Program-made: the position numbers and the translations under genes
Shown: positions 34,558-46,900 of the stretch, piece after piece
Position numbering within the stretch: the first letter of the stretch is position 1
Layout: each line of letters opens with the position of its first letter
The notes under the pieces: model-generated
The model's database searches: none
Told to the model about the DNA's origin: nothing
What the model saw: the letters and a program-made list of their open reading frames with translations, nothing else
NCBI RefSeq assembly: GCF_001659605.2
Contig: NC_035168.2
Location: 10,887,516-10,951,515, forward strand
Direction of reading: 5' to 3'
Length of the DNA stretch: 64,000 nucleotides
From: Manihot esculenta
Lineage: Eukaryota > Streptophyta > Magnoliopsida > Malpighiales > Euphorbiaceae

Positions 34558-37500
34558 TCAAAACAAATATGGATACTGCTGAAGCATCGACTCTCGCGTC
34601 TCCCAGGTGCACTCTTCTAGATTATGGTGGTTCCACAGCACTTTCACCATCGGAATCTCCTTGTTTCTTAGCTGTCTGATCTGCGTGTCCAGAATCCGCA
34701 CTGGCTGCTCTATATAGGTGAGATCTGTAAGAATCTCCACCTCAGGCTCACTTAGAACCTGATTCGGATCTGACACAAACTGCCGGAGCATAGAAACATG
34801 AAATACCGGGTGAATCCTCTCCATAGAAGCAGGTAAATCCAGCTTATACGACACATTCCCGATCCTCTGCAAGATCTCAGAGGGTCCAATGTATCGTGGA
34901 GCTAACTTACCCTTCTTTCCAAACCGAACCACTCCTTTCATTGGAGACACTTTCAGCAATACCATACTACCCTCCTGAAACTCTAACTGTTTCCTGCGAA
35001 CGTCTGCATAACTTTTTTGTCTACTCTGAGCTGTCCTGATTCTATCTCTGATCACGGGCACCACTCGACTAGTAATCTCTACTAACTCTGGCCCTGCAAG
35101 AGCCTTCTCTCCTATATCTTCCCAGCAAACAGGGGATCTGCACTTCCTCCCATACAATGCTTTATAAGGAGCCATCCCGATGCTAGCATGATGGCTGTTA
35201 TTGTAGGCAAACTCCACCAAAGGTAGATGCTGCCTCCAAGAACCGCCAAAGTCTAACACACACAGTCGAAGCATATCCTCTATAGTCTGGATGGTCCTTT
35301 CTGACTGTCCATCAGTCTGTGGGTGGAAAGCAGTGCTAAACTCTAATCTCATGCCCATTGCACTCTGCAGACTTCGCCCAAATCTGGAAGTAAACTGAGG
35401 TCCTCTGTCTGAAACTATAGACACTGGAACTCCATGTAATCTCACTATCTCATCCAGATAGACCTGTGCCAACTTATCCACAGAATAGTTACTCTGAACT
35501 GGAAGAAAATGAGCAGATTTCGTGAGTCTGTCCACAATCACCCATATAGAGTCTATCCTGTTGGACGTTACTGGTAAACCCACTACAAAATCCATAGCTA
35601 TGTTTTCCCATTTCCACTCTGGAATCGGTAATGGGTTAAGCATTCCGGCCGGTTTCTGATGCTCTAGTTTCACCCTCTGGCAAACCTCACAGGCTGTCAC
35701 GAACTGCGCCACTTCCTTCTTCATGGCTGGCCACCAATAAACCCTTTTCAGATCCTGATACATCTTGGTGGCTCCTGGGTGAACACTATACCTCGCATTA
35801 TGAGCTTCCCTCATAATGTCTTCCTTCACACTGCCCCTATCTGGTACACAAAGTCGACTCCCATAGCGAAGGATCCCTTTACTGTCAAATCTGAACTCTA
35901 CACTGTTGCCTGACTGAACAGTCCTGGCAATTTTCATCAACTCAGGGTCCTCATGCTGTCTCTGAGCTATCTGCTCCAGAAACACAGGTGTCACTCTCAT
36001 CTGTGCGATCAATGCACCTGTACCAGACAACTCTAACTGTAATCCTTCTTCTAAGAGCCTATAAAGCTCCATCACGACTGGTCTCCGCTCTGCTGCTATA
36101 TGGGATAAACTGCATAGTGACTTCCGGCTTAGGGCGTCTGCCACAACATTCGCCTTACCCAGATGATACTGGATCTTACAATCATAATCACTGAGCAATT
36201 CTACCCATCTTCTCTGCCTTAAATTCAGCTCTCTCTGACTCAAGATGTACTGTAAACTCTTGTGATCAGTGAAGATCTCGCATTTAACCCCATAGAGGTA
36301 ATGCCGCCACATCTTAAGTGCAAAGATAACTGCTGCCATCTCAAGGTCATGGGTAAGATAATTCAACTCGTGCTTCTTCAACTGTCTAGAAGCATAAGCT
36401 ATCACCTTATCACGCTGCATCAAAACACAGCCCAATCCCACTCGAGATGCATCACAGAACACTGTGAAATCCTCGTTACTCACAGGCAGAGCTAACACTG
36501 GTGCTGTGGTCAATCTCCGCTTGAGCTCCTCAAAGCTCTCTTCACACTGGTCTGACCAGAGAAACTTCTGGTTCTTCTGAGTCAGTTTGGTCATAGGAGC
36601 TGCTATCTTTGAGAAGTCCTGAACGAACCTCCTGTAGTAACCTGCCAGTCCCAGAAAGCTTTTAATCTCAGTCACTGTCGTGGGTCTGGGCCAGTTAGCT
36701 ACAGCCTCTATCTTCTTGGGGTCTACCTCAATACCCTCTGCTGATACCACATGTCCCAATAAGGCAATGCTCCTCAACCAAAACTCACACTTCGAGAACT
36801 TGGCATATAACCCATGCTCTCTCAGTGTCTGCAGAACTATCCTCAGATGCTGGGCATGCTCCTCTGCATCTTTGGAATACACTAAGATATCATTGATGAA
36901 AACAATGACAAAGTGATCCAAAAACTCACTGAATACCCTGTTCATGAGATCCATAAATGCTGCAGGGGCGTTAGTCAACCCGAACGGAATCACTAAGAAC
37001 TCATAATGCCCATATCTGGTCCTGAAAGCTGTCTTAGGCACATCTGCCTCTCTAACTCTCAATTGATGATACCCGGATCTTAGATCTATTTTCGAGAAAC
37101 AACCTGCTCCAGCTAGCTGGTCAAATAGATCATCAATCCTAGGTAAAGGATACCTATTCTTGGTAGTGACCTTGTTCAACTGTCTGTAGTCAATACAAAG
37201 TCTGAGGGATCCATCTTTCTTTTTGACAAAAAGCACTGGAGCACCCCAAGGCGAGGTACTGGGGCGGATGAAACCCTTATCTACCAAGTCCTGCAACTGC
37301 TCTTTTAATTCTTTCAACTCTGCTGGCACCATCCTGTAGGGAGGAATAGAGATAGGTCTGGTACCAGGCAGCAATTCAATTTCAAACCCTATCTCCCTAT
37401 CAGGTGGTAGTCCTGGCAAATTGTCTGGGAACACATCGAGAAACTCTCGGACTACTGGTACTGCGGCTGGTTCCCTCACCTGACTGTCTAGCTCTCTCAC

Positions 37501-39468
37501 ATGAGCTAGAAACCCCTGACAACCCCTCCTAAGCAAACGACGAGCCTGAAGGGCTGAAATCATACCTCTGGGTGTACCTCTCCTGTCTCCTCTGAAGACA
37601 CACTCTGACCCATCCTGGTCTCTGAGACTAACTATCTTCTCTCTATAGTCCAAAGTAGCACTATATGCAGATAGCCAATCCATCCCTAGAATGACATCAA
37701 AATCTGTCAAGTCTAGAACCACAAGGTCAGCTGGAAGGCATCTACCCTTTATGAACACTGGACTAAAACGACAAACTGACACTGCCACTGATGGGTCACA
37801 TCTAGGTCCACTGACCCAGAGAGGATACTCTAACTCAGAACTGATCAAACCCAATCTCTCTATGGCTCTCGAAGCAATAAAGGAATGAGAAGCACCGGGG
37901 TCCATCAAAGCATACACATCTGAACACCCAATGATGAGATTACCTGACACCACTGTGTTCGACGTGTTAGCCTCCTCCTGTGTCACAGTGAAAATCCGTG
38001 CTGGGGCTACCGGATTTCCACCTCGGGAACCTGCTGCTGAAGTAGAGGCTGCCCCTCTCCCTCTACCTCTGCCACTACTCTGAGGCATGACTGAAGCTGC
38101 TGGCCAAACAACTGGCTGTACCACACTGCCTGAACTCATCTGCTGGGATGGTGCAAAAGTCATCTGCGGACAATCCCGAGCAATATGCCCTTCCTGTCCA
38201 CATCGAAAACAAGCTGTAGATCCCAACCGACAAACTCCGCCATGTGGTTTTCCGCATCTTCTGCAGACTGAAGCTGTGCCAGAGCTTGAGCCACTACCTA
38301 TTCCCAGACCTGACTTCACTTTACTCCAGAACTTACTCTTTGTTCCTTTTGCTCTATCCCATCTCTTGCTGCCTGACGTGCCTGAACTGGGGGCCTTAGA
38401 ACCCGAAGCCTGTGCCTTTGACTGTTTCTGAATATTGGCACTAGCTTCCATTTTCCTGGCTGCGTCCACTATCGTGTGGAAACTCTCCTTTTCGGCTGAA
38501 AGAATCAAGGAAGAATACCTGGGATGCAGTCTCATAGTATATCTCCTTGCCTTCTTCTGATCAGTATCATAGGCTTGACCCACGTACTGAAGCAAATCTA
38601 GGAACTTATCTGTGAATTCATCAACACTCATTTCATCTGTCTGTCTCAACTGTTCGAACTCGATTACTTTCATCTCCCTGGAGCTATCAGGAAAAGCCCA
38701 TTCTGCAAACTCATTGGCGAACTCTCCCCATGACATGCTGTCCATTCTGGGTTCCACATAGTTCTTAAACCATTCTCTGGCCTTCTTGCATTTAAGTGTA
38801 AACCCCGCCATCTCAATGGCTCTCCTATCATCTGCTCCCAATTCACTGGTTATCATTCTAACTGCTCTGAGGTAATCAAATGGATCATCTCCCGTGTTGT
38901 ATTTAGGAGCATCCAATTTCAAATACTCCGTCATTTGCACTTTACCTCCAGATGAGCTAGGTTGATGTCTGTCAACAACAGGAGCTACTGGTTCTGGTGG
39001 TGGTACTGGTTCATTTGGCTCTGGGTGTGCTGCACTTGGATGGGTAGGGGAAGATGGATACATAGGATATGGGGGATAGTAAGGAGGATAAGGCATATAT
39101 GGCATATAAGGGGGATATGGGACAAAACTAGAGTACTCCGACATACCTCCCATCGGATACTCTGGATAGCCAAAACCTGAGGTCTGAGCACCTCCCTGCG
39201 ACTCTCCCATACCTTCCTCAAATTTGCCTATACTCATGCTATCATCTCTAGACTGATCAATCTCCATAGCCTCCCTCCTTTCCTCTGATCTTCCTCCCCT
39301 AGCTGTACCTCTTCTGCTCTCGTCTACAGACCTTCTAGGGTCTATTGACATACCTTCCCTGCTAGATCTCTGAGACCTTGCCCTGGGCAATGCAGGAGGA
39401 CGAGCAGCTGGTCTCTCACTCTCTAGTGGGACTCCAGTCAATCGAGCTGATCGACGAGTTCCTCGCAT
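34558..39468 (-). CDS. Gag-pol polyprotein of E, open frame of 1636 aa with a lost RT catalytic Asp
   Basis: Start at the shared MRGTRR ATG (39468); the open frame runs 12 codons further upstream. Two zinc knuckles (second from about residue 420), protease DPGAS with Asp near 523, RNase H Asp near 1006, integrase HHCC about 1225-1268, catalytic D1293, D1354 and E1390 (35 residues between the last two), and a chromodomain at the C-terminus. The RT metal-binding FIDD box reads FIND at residue 859 (codon 36892-36894, one G-to-A change), which should abolish polymerase activity. Neighbouring RT changes (LVIPFGL, SIALLGH) also depart from the relatives. No stop or frameshift. The element may still make Gag, protease and integrase; it should not copy itself unaided. 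Confidence 0.95.
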   Translation of the reverse strand: MRGTRRSARLTGVPLESERPAARPPALPRARSQRSSREGMSIDPRRSVDESRRGTARGGRSEERREAMEIDQSRDDSMSIGKFEEGMGESQGGAQTSGFGYPEYPMGGMSEYSSFVPYPPYMPYMPYPPYYPPYPMYPSSPTHPSAAHPEPNEPVPPPEPVAPVVDRHQPSSSGGKVQMTEYLKLDAPKYNTGDDPFDYLRAVRMITSELGADDRRAIEMAGFTLKCKKAREWFKNYVEPRMDSMSWGEFANEFAEWAFPDSSREMKVIEFEQLRQTDEMSVDEFTDKFLDLLQYVGQAYDTDQKKARRYTMRLHPRYSSLILSAEKESFHTIVDAARKMEASANIQKQSKAQASGSKAPSSGTSGSKRWDRAKGTKSKFWSKVKSGLGIGSGSSSGTASVCRRCGKPHGGVCRLGSTACFRCGQEGHIARDCPQMTFAPSQQMSSGSVVQPVVWPAASVMPQSSGRGRGRGAASTSAAGSRGGNPVAPARIFTVTQEEANTSNTVVSGNLIIGCSDVYALMDPGASHSFIASRAIERLGLISSELEYPLWVSGPRCDPSVAVSVCRFSPVFIKGRCLPADLVVLDLTDFDVILGMDWLSAYSATLDYREKIVSLRDQDGSECVFRGDRRGTPRGMISALQARRLLRRGCQGFLAHVRELDSQVREPAAVPVVREFLDVFPDNLPGLPPDREIGFEIELLPGTRPISIPPYRMVPAELKELKEQLQDLVDKGFIRPSTSPWGAPVLFVKKKDGSLRLCIDYRQLNKVTTKNRYPLPRIDDLFDQLAGAGCFSKIDLRSGYHQLRVREADVPKTAFRTRYGHYEFLVIPFGLTNAPAAFMDLMNRVFSEFLDHFVIVFINDILVYSKDAEEHAQHLRIVLQTLREHGLYAKFSKCEFWLRSIALLGHVVSAEGIEVDPKKIEAVANWPRPTTVTEIKSFLGLAGYYRRFVQDFSKIAAPMTKLTQKNQKFLWSDQCEESFEELKRRLTTAPVLALPVSNEDFTVFCDASRVGLGCVLMQRDKVIAYASRQLKKHELNYLTHDLEMAAVIFALKMWRHYLYGVKCEIFTDHKSLQYILSQRELNLRQRRWVELLSDYDCKIQYHLGKANVVADALSRKSLCSLSHIAAERRPVVMELYRLLEEGLQLELSGTGALIAQMRVTPVFLEQIAQRQHEDPELMKIARTVQSGNSVEFRFDSKGILRYGSRLCVPDRGSVKEDIMREAHNARYSVHPGATKMYQDLKRVYWWPAMKKEVAQFVTACEVCQRVKLEHQKPAGMLNPLPIPEWKWENIAMDFVVGLPVTSNRIDSIWVIVDRLTKSAHFLPVQSNYSVDKLAQVYLDEIVRLHGVPVSIVSDRGPQFTSRFGRSLQSAMGMRLEFSTAFHPQTDGQSERTIQTIEDMLRLCVLDFGGSWRQHLPLVEFAYNNSHHASIGMAPYKALYGRKCRSPVCWEDIGEKALAGPELVEITSRVVPVIRDRIRTAQSRQKSYADVRRKQLEFQEGSMVLLKVSPMKGVVRFGKKGKLAPRYIGPSEILQRIGNVSYKLDLPASMERIHPVFHVSMLRQFVSDPNQVLSEPEVEILTDLTYIEQPVRILDTQIRQLRNKEIPMVKVLWNHHNLEECTWETRESMLQQYPYLF

Positions 39469-39671
39469 CTTTAATCTCTGGAAAAACAACACATAACATA
39501 GCACTTAGCATATTCACATCACATAGCAATAAGGCACATGCATAACTCATGGCATGAAACAGATAGGACTCAACACCCTATCCTAGTGGACATGATTTCT
39601 TATTGTGCTTGACCACTTCTAACCTCTATGAGCCCGACACTGTCTCTATAGGTCCGATCATGTGAACCTAG

Positions 39672-39684
39672 GGCTCTGATACCA
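39672..39684 (-). promoter_or_regulatory. Primer binding site of E and leader
   Basis: GGCTCTGATACCA on the plus strand, three bases from the LTR end at 39688. The leader 39469-39671 has no gene; on the minus strand a TTGTTTTTCCAG acceptor-like site lies just before the gag ATG. Confidence 0.93.
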
Positions 39685-39687
39685 ATC

Positions 39688-42006
39688 TGTAACGACCCCA
39701 AAATGGACCGTCACCGGCGCTAGGATTCAGGTCGGCTTAAGGCCGCCAGAACCCGTAGCAAGCCTGCTATACTCTCTGTGTACCTGTAAATCTCATACAT
39801 GATCACACATTTTCTGTGAAAATAAAAACTCTTTTCTCTGTACCAAGGCTTAACCTGTGCATGCACTATCTCTGTACTCTGTACTCTGTACTCTGTACTC
39901 TGTACTCTGTACTCTGTACCCCTGACTAGAGCTTGCTCTAGATGGGTTACTCATATCTGTTAAGCCTGGTTTTCACATACTCAGTAAAACATATACATAT
40001 ACAGATCATGTACATAACAATAGATTTACAACACAAACTACTAAGTCAAGCACATCTGTAACTGAAAACATAACTATTACATCTCTTTAACATTACATGT
40101 CCACTCTACATTCCTACATTTCTCTTTACTCTTTCTGTGATCTGCTGACTTGCCCTGTACACTGTACACTGAACCTGCAAGACTGGGGTAAAGGGAGTGG
40201 GATGAGCTCTATAGCCCAGTGAGTAAAACAGTAAAACAATTCATTAAAATATGATCTCATGAAATGCGTCATAACACAGCCAATTCACATCAAGAGTAAA
40301 CCTGTCACCACATAGTCCCAGTAACTCTGTGCCAGGGCGTAGCATCGAGCACCTGGTCTTCCTGTCATATATGTATATGTGTATATAACACCTGTGTACT
40401 TACCATTGCCAGGGCGTAGTCAAAGGCTCCTGGTCTTTACTATAAACCTGCCAGGGCGTAGTCAACGGCTCCTGGACTTTGCTATACCTGCCAGGGCATA
40501 GTCAAAGGCTCCTGGACTTCCTGTCTGTGACTATTGGATCATTCAGCATTTACCCACATCAACAATGTATTATGCAATGCAACATATTCGTGGATACAAA
40601 TGCGCTCAACCTATTGCATAATCGTGATGCATGAAATATGTTAAAACATTCCATTGTGCAAGTAAAAGAGTTAAGTTTAGTTCCACTCACCTCTGGCTAT
40701 CTGGACTGACTGACTCTGCAGGCTCTGTAAACTCTGGAGCAGTACTCACTGCTGCTCTCTCTGGTTCCTCTGGTCTGTACCTATACAGATAGACTCATAT
40801 GAGGGACCAAACTAGCTTATGAATAATTCTATTAAACTCCCTAAGAATCCCCTTAAACTCACTCTAATATCCATGCAAAGCATGCAAAGGAAAGCTGGAC
40901 AGAAGACTTTCGGCGGCAGGTTCGGCGGCCGAAATTCCTCTCCAGAGACGAAACTCAAGCACCTTCGGCGGCCGAACTTCCACTTTCAGCTGCCGAACCC
41001 TTTCAGGGGCAAGTTTCGGAGGCCACAAGGCACTCCAGAGACGAAAGTCTCTAACCTTCGGCGGCACCTTCGGCGGCCGAACTTCCCTCCAGAGCCGAAA
41101 GTCCAAAAGCTCGGGGGCAAGCTTGGGCGGCCGAAGCCACCTCCTCTCTCCTCTTCAGGGGTTCGGCGGCCGAATGTACCTTCGGCTGCCGAACCTGAGT
41201 TCATCAGCAGGGCAGAAACTTGCCCTGCTTCTCGCCAAAACGCACCAAAACCCTCTCCAACTGCACACCACACTTCCTCCACTTGCATACACTCATGTAT
41301 ATGCTCAAAGGGGTACAAAACTACCTAAAAACCCCAACAACACAAAACATAGAACACACAAACATGCTTTATACACAAAATCATCAAAACCTCACAAAAA
41401 ACCCTATTCATGCAACTCTCTCCATAAACCCCATAAAACCTTCAGAAAACATTAAAACAAGCTCAGGATCTTTACTTACCTCTTGAAAACAAGTAGAGGA
41501 AGGATCCTAACGTGGAGTTTTGGAGCAACTTGCCTTCAAACTCTCCAAACTTCACAACTTTGAGTTTTTCACTTAAAACCTTCAAATAATCATGAAAACT
41601 AATCAAATCTTTACATGATTTAATGAAAACATGAAGAAATACTCACAAAGGACAGAGTTTCACCTCAGAAGACAAAGGAAGCGATGATCTAACCGCTTCA
41701 ACAGACTGAGGGACCTTTATAGGTGGCTGGCCAGACCACCTTCGGCGGCCAAACGTGAAACCGAAAGCCATGCATGTTCGGCGACCGAATCTAAACTTCG
41801 GCGGCCGAACCTAAACTTCGGCGGCCGTACCTGGCTTTTCTGCCTTGGTTCATTTCACTCAAAAACTCATTTCCTTATGCATAAAACTTAATGAACATAT
41901 CAAAACAGTATAGCAAAACATAAATCAAACTCTTCTAGAGACGTCCGACATCCCGGACTCCACCGGAAAGCAGAATTCCAATGCCGGACTCTAGCCGGGT
42001 ATTACA
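39688..42006 (-). repeat. 5' LTR of element E
   Basis: 2319 bp, uninterrupted, and the reference for reconstructing the 3' LTR. CTCTGTA heptamers near 39870-39920, a three-unit minisatellite 40407-40520, TATA box on the minus strand at 41716-41721, palindromes on both sides. Confidence 0.96.
40407..40520 (-). repeat. LTR minisatellite, three units (E 5' LTR)
   Basis: Three copies of TGCCAGGGCGTAGTC...GGCTCCTGG. The E 3' LTR keeps one copy near 20540. Confidence 0.87.
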
Positions 42007-43914
42007 ACAACTATTACATCTCTTTAATATTACATGTCCACTCTAAGCTATTACAAATCTCTTTACTCTTTCTGTACTCTGTGGATCTCCTCTGTATACT
42101 GTACACTGAACCTGCAAAACTGGGGTTAAGGGAGTGGGATGAGCTCTATAGCCCAGTGAGTAGAACAGTAAAACAAGTCATTAACACATGATCTTATGGA
42201 ATGCATCATATCACAGACAATCCACATCAAAGGTAAACCTGTCACCACATAGTCCCGGTAACTCTGCCATGCCAGTGCGTAGAATCGAGCACCTGGTCTT
42301 CCTGTTATATATGTCTATGTGTATATAACACCTCTGTACTTACCATTGCCAGGGCGTAGTCAAAGGCTCCTGAACTTTACTATATACCTGCCAGGGCGTA
42401 GTCAAAGGCTCCTGGACTTCTCTATACCTGCCAGGGCGTAGTCAAAGGCTCCTGGACTTCTCTCAGAGACTATTGGATCAGTCAGCATTCACCCACATCA
42501 ACAAATAACTATGCAATGCAACATATTCGTGGATTCTAATGCAAACAACCTGCTGTATACTCATGATGCATGAACTATGCTGAAAGCAGTTTATGTTTCA
42601 ATTAAAAGTATTAAGTTTAGTTCCACTCACCTCTGGCTAGCTGAACTGACTCTGCAGGCTCTGACAAACTCTGGAGCAGTACTCACTGCTGCTCTCTCTA
42701 GTTCCTCTGGTCTGTGTAAGCACAGATAAACTCAAATGAGGGACCAAACTAGCTTATGAACAACTCTATTAAACTCCTCAAGAATTCCCTTAAACTCACT
42801 CTAACATCCATGCAAAGCATGCAAAGGAAGGCTGGACAGAACACTTTCGGCGGCAAGTTCGGCGGTCGAAAGTCCTCTCCAGAGACAAAACTCAAGCACC
42901 TTCGGCGGCCGAACTTCTACTTTCGGCAGCCGAACCCTTTCAGGGGCAAGGTTCGGAGGCTGAAAGGCACTCCAGAGACGAAAGTCTCTAACCTTCGGCG
43001 GCACCTTCGGCTGCCGAACTTCCCTCCAGAGCCGAAAGTCCAAAAGCTCGGGGGCAAGCTTGGGCAGCCGAAGCCACCTCCTCATGGGTTCGGCGGCCGA
43101 ATGTACCTTCGGCAGCCGAACCTGAGTTCATCCGCAAGGCAGAAACTTGCTCTGCCTCTCGCCAAAAGCACCAAAACCCTCTCAATCGCAACCACCTCAA
43201 TTCCTCAACTTGCATACACTCATGTATATGCTCAAAGGGGTAAAAAACGACCTTAACACCCCAAACACACAACACAAACAACACAGAAACAAGCTGTATG
43301 CACAAAATCATCAAAACCTCACAACTAACCCTATTCATGCAACTCTCCCCCAAAACCTCATAAAACTTTCAGAAAACAGAAAAACAAGCTCAGGATCTTC
43401 ACTTACCTCTTGAACTCAAGAAGTTGAACGATCCTAACGTGGAGTTTTGGAGCAACTCTCCTTCAACCTTTCCAAACTTCACAACTTTGAATTTTTAGCT
43501 TAAAACCTTCAAAAGAACATAAAAACTAATCAAACCTTTGCAAGATTTGATGAAAACATGTAAAATACTCAAGAAGGACAGAGTCTCACCTCAGAAATCG
43601 AAAGGAAGCGGCGAAGCTTATCCTTTCAACCGACTGAGGGCCTTTTATAGGTGGCTGGCCAGACCACCTTCGGCGGCCACACGTGAAACTGAAAGCCATG
43701 CATGTTCGGCGGCCGAACCTCAACTTCGGCGGCCGAACCTGGCTTTTCTGCCTTGGTTCATTTCACTCAAAAACTCATTTCCTTATGCGTTAAACCTATG
43801 AAACATACCAAAACATGTTAGAAAAACATCGCTCTAACCCTGCTAGAGACTTTCGACATCCGCAACTCCATCGGAAAGTAGAATTCCGATGCCGGACTCT
43901 AGCCGGGTATTACA
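42007..43914 (-). repeat. 5' LTR of element D, U3/R segment (after the E insertion)
   Basis: Resumes with the second ACAAC and ends GGGTATTACA at 43914, followed by TGGAG, the D target duplication. Minisatellite at 42347-42460, TATA box on the minus strand at 43643-43649, donor-like AAGAG/GTAAG near 43401-43410. With 9629-9987 it makes a 2.26-kb LTR. Confidence 0.95.
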
Positions 43915-43919
43915 TGGAG

Positions 43920-46900
43920 TCCCACCAGATAGTGAGAGAACAGCTGCTCGTCCTCCTGCATTGCCAAGGGCAAGGTCTCAGATATCTAGCAGGGAAGGTA
44001 CGTCAATAGACCTTAGAAGGTCTGTAGACGAGAGCAGAAGAGGTACAGTTAGAGGAGGAAGATCAGAGGAAGTGAGGGAGGCCATGGAAATTGACCAGGC
44101 TAGAGATGAAAGCATGGGTATGGGTAGATCTGAAGAAGGTATGGGAGAATCTCAGGGAGGCGCTCAGGCCTCAGGTTTTGACTATCTAGCCTTTTCTCAG
44201 GATTCAGAGTATCCGATGGGAGGTATGTCGGAGTACTCTAGTTTTGTTCCATATCCTACTTACATGCCATATGTGCCTTATCCTCATTATTACCCACCAT
44301 ACCCCATGTATCCACCTTCACCTATCCATCCAAGTACAACACACCCAGAGCTAAATGAACCAGTACCTCCACCACCACAACCAGAACCAGTAGCTCCTAT
44401 TGCCCAAAGACAGCAACCTAGCTCATCTGGAGGTAAGGTGCAAATGACGGAGTACCTGAAATTGGATGCTCCCAAATATAATACGGGAGACGATCCATTT
44501 GAATACCTCAGATCAGTTAGAATGATAACTAGTGAATTGGGAGCAGATGATAGTAGAGCCATAGCAATGGCAGGGTTTACACTTAAGTGTAAGAAAGCTC
44601 GAGAATGGTTCAAGAACTATATGGAGCCCAGGGTGGACAGTCTGTCATGGGGAGAGTTCGCCAATGAGTTTGCAGGGTGGGCTTTTCCTGATAGCTCCAG
44701 GGAGATGAAGGTAATAGAATTTGAACAGTTGAGACAGACAGATGAGATGAGTGTTGAGGAGTTTACAGATAAGTTCCTGGATTTGCTTCAGTACGTGGGT
44801 CAGGCCTATGATACTGATCAGAAGAAGGCAAGGAGATATACTATGAGATTGCATCCTAGGTATTCTTCCTTGATTCTTCGAGCAGAAAAGGAGAGTTTCC
44901 ACTCTATTGTGGATGCAGCCGGGAAAATGGAAGCAAGTGCCAATATTCAGAGACAATCAAAGGCACAGGCTTCGGGTTCTAAGGCCTCTAGTTCAGGAAC
45001 GTCAGGTAGCAAGAGATGGGATAGAGCAAAAGGAACAAAGAGTAAGTTCTGGAATAAAGTCAAGTCAGGTCTGGGAATAGGTAGTGGCTCAAGCTCTGGC
45101 GCAAGCAGTCCAGTGTGTAGGAGATGTGGGAGACCCCATAGGGGAGCTTGTCAGTTGGGATCTTCAGCCTGCTTTAGGTGTGGACAGGAAGGGCATTTTT
45201 CTCGGGATTGTCCTCAGGTGACTTTTGCACCATCCCAGCAGATGAGTTCAGGCAGTGTGGTACAGCCAGTAGCTCCAGTCATGCCTCAGAGTAGTGGCAG
45301 AGGTAGAGGGAGAGGGGCAGCCTCTACTTCAGCAGCAGGTTCCCGAGGTGGAAATCCGGTAGCCCCAGTACGGATTTTCACTGTGACACAGGAGGAGGCT
45401 AACACGTCGAACACAGTGGTGTCAGGTAATCTCATCATTGGGTGTTCAGATGTGTATGCTTTGATGGACCCCGGTGCTTCTCATTCCTTTATTGCTTCGG
45501 GAGCCATCGAGAGATTGGGTTTGATCAGTTCTGAGTTAGAGTATCCTCTCTGGGTCAGTGGACCCAAATGTGACCCATCAGTGGCAGTGTCAGTCTGTCG
45601 TTTCAGTCCAGTGTTCATAGAGGGTAGATGCCTTCCAGCTGACCTTGTGGTTCTAGAGTTGACGGATTTTGATGTCATTCTAGGGATGGATTGGCTATCT
45701 GCATATGGTGCTACTTTGGACTGTAGAGAGAAGATAGTTAGTCTCAGAGACCAGGATGGGTCAGAGTGTGTCTTCAGAGGAGACAGGAGAGGTACACCCA
45801 GAGGTTTGATTTCAGCCCTTCAGGCTCGACGTTTGCTTAGGAGGGATTGTCAGGGGTTTCTAGCTCATGTGAGAGAGCTAGATAGTCAGGTTAGGGAACC
45901 AGCCACAGTACCAATAGTCTGAGAGTTTTCAGATGTGTTCTAAGACGATTTACTAGGACTACCACCTGATAAGGAGATAGGGTTTGAGATAGAATTGCTG
46001 CCAGGTACCAGACCTATCTCTATTCCTCCCTACAGGATGGCACCAGCAGAGTTAAAGGAGTTGAAAGGACAGTTGCAGGATTTGGTAGATAAGGGTTTCA
46101 TCCGCCCTAGTACCTCGCTTTGGGGTGCTCCAGTGCTCTTTGTCAGAAAGAAGGATGGATCCCTCAGACTTTGTATCGACTACAGACAGTTGAACAAGGT
46201 CACTACCAAGAATAGGTATCCTCTACCTAGGATTGATGATCTATTCGACCAGCTAGCTGGAGCGGGTTGTTTTTCTAAAATAGATCTGAGATCCGGGTAT
46301 CATCAGTTGAGAGTCAGAGAGGAAGATGTGCCAAAGACAGCTTTCAGAACTAGATATGGGCATTATGAGTTCTTAGTGATGCCGTTCGGGCTGACTAACA
46401 CCCCTGCAGCATTTATGGATCTCATGAACAGAGTTTTCAGTGAGTTTCTGGATCACTTTGTCATTGTTTTCATCGATGATATTTTAGTGTATTCCAGAGA
46501 TGCAGAGGAGCATGCCCAACATCTGAGGATAGTTCTGCAGACACTGAGAGAGCATGGTTTGTATGCCAAGTTCTCGAAGTGTGAGTTTTGGTTGAGGAGC
46601 ATTTCCTTCTTGGGACATGTAGTATCAGCAGAGGGTATTGAGGTAGACCCCAAGAAGATAGAGGTTGTAGCTAACTGGCCCAGACCCACTACAGTGACTG
46701 AGATTAAAAGCTTTTTGGGACTGGCAGGTTACTACAGGAGGTTCGTTCAGGACTTCTCGAAGATAGCTGCTCCTATGACCAAACTGACTCAGAAGAACCA
46801 AAAGTTTATCTGGTCAGACCAGTGTGAAGAGAGCTTTGAGGAGCTCAAGAAGAGATTGACATCAGCACCAGTGCTAGCTCTGCCTGTTAGTAACGAGGAT

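Larger units (their letters stand above)
9988..42006 (-). mobile_element. Element E: Ty3/Gypsy chromovirus inserted in the D 5' LTR
   Basis: A minus-strand element with 5-bp TSD ACAAC at 9983-9987 and 42007-42011. The 3' LTR is in three pieces (9988-10397, 20220-21929, 34376-34480) because element A and solo LTR S inserted into it. PPT at 34481, gag-pol 34558-39468, PBS 39672 and 5' LTR 39688-42006 follow. The long open frame suggests it is younger than D, in line with its position inside D. Confidence 0.96.
2166..43914 (-). mobile_element. Element D: Ty3/Gypsy chromovirus inserted in the F gag start
   Basis: A complete but decayed minus-strand element. Its 3' LTR is 2166-4420, then come PPT, gag-pol pseudogene, PBS at 9613, and a 5' LTR split into 9629-9987 and 42007-43914 by element E. 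The target site TGGAG is duplicated at 2161-2165 and 43915-43919, and removing D joins the F gag frame exactly. LTRs and protein place it in the same subfamily as E and F. Confidence 0.96.
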
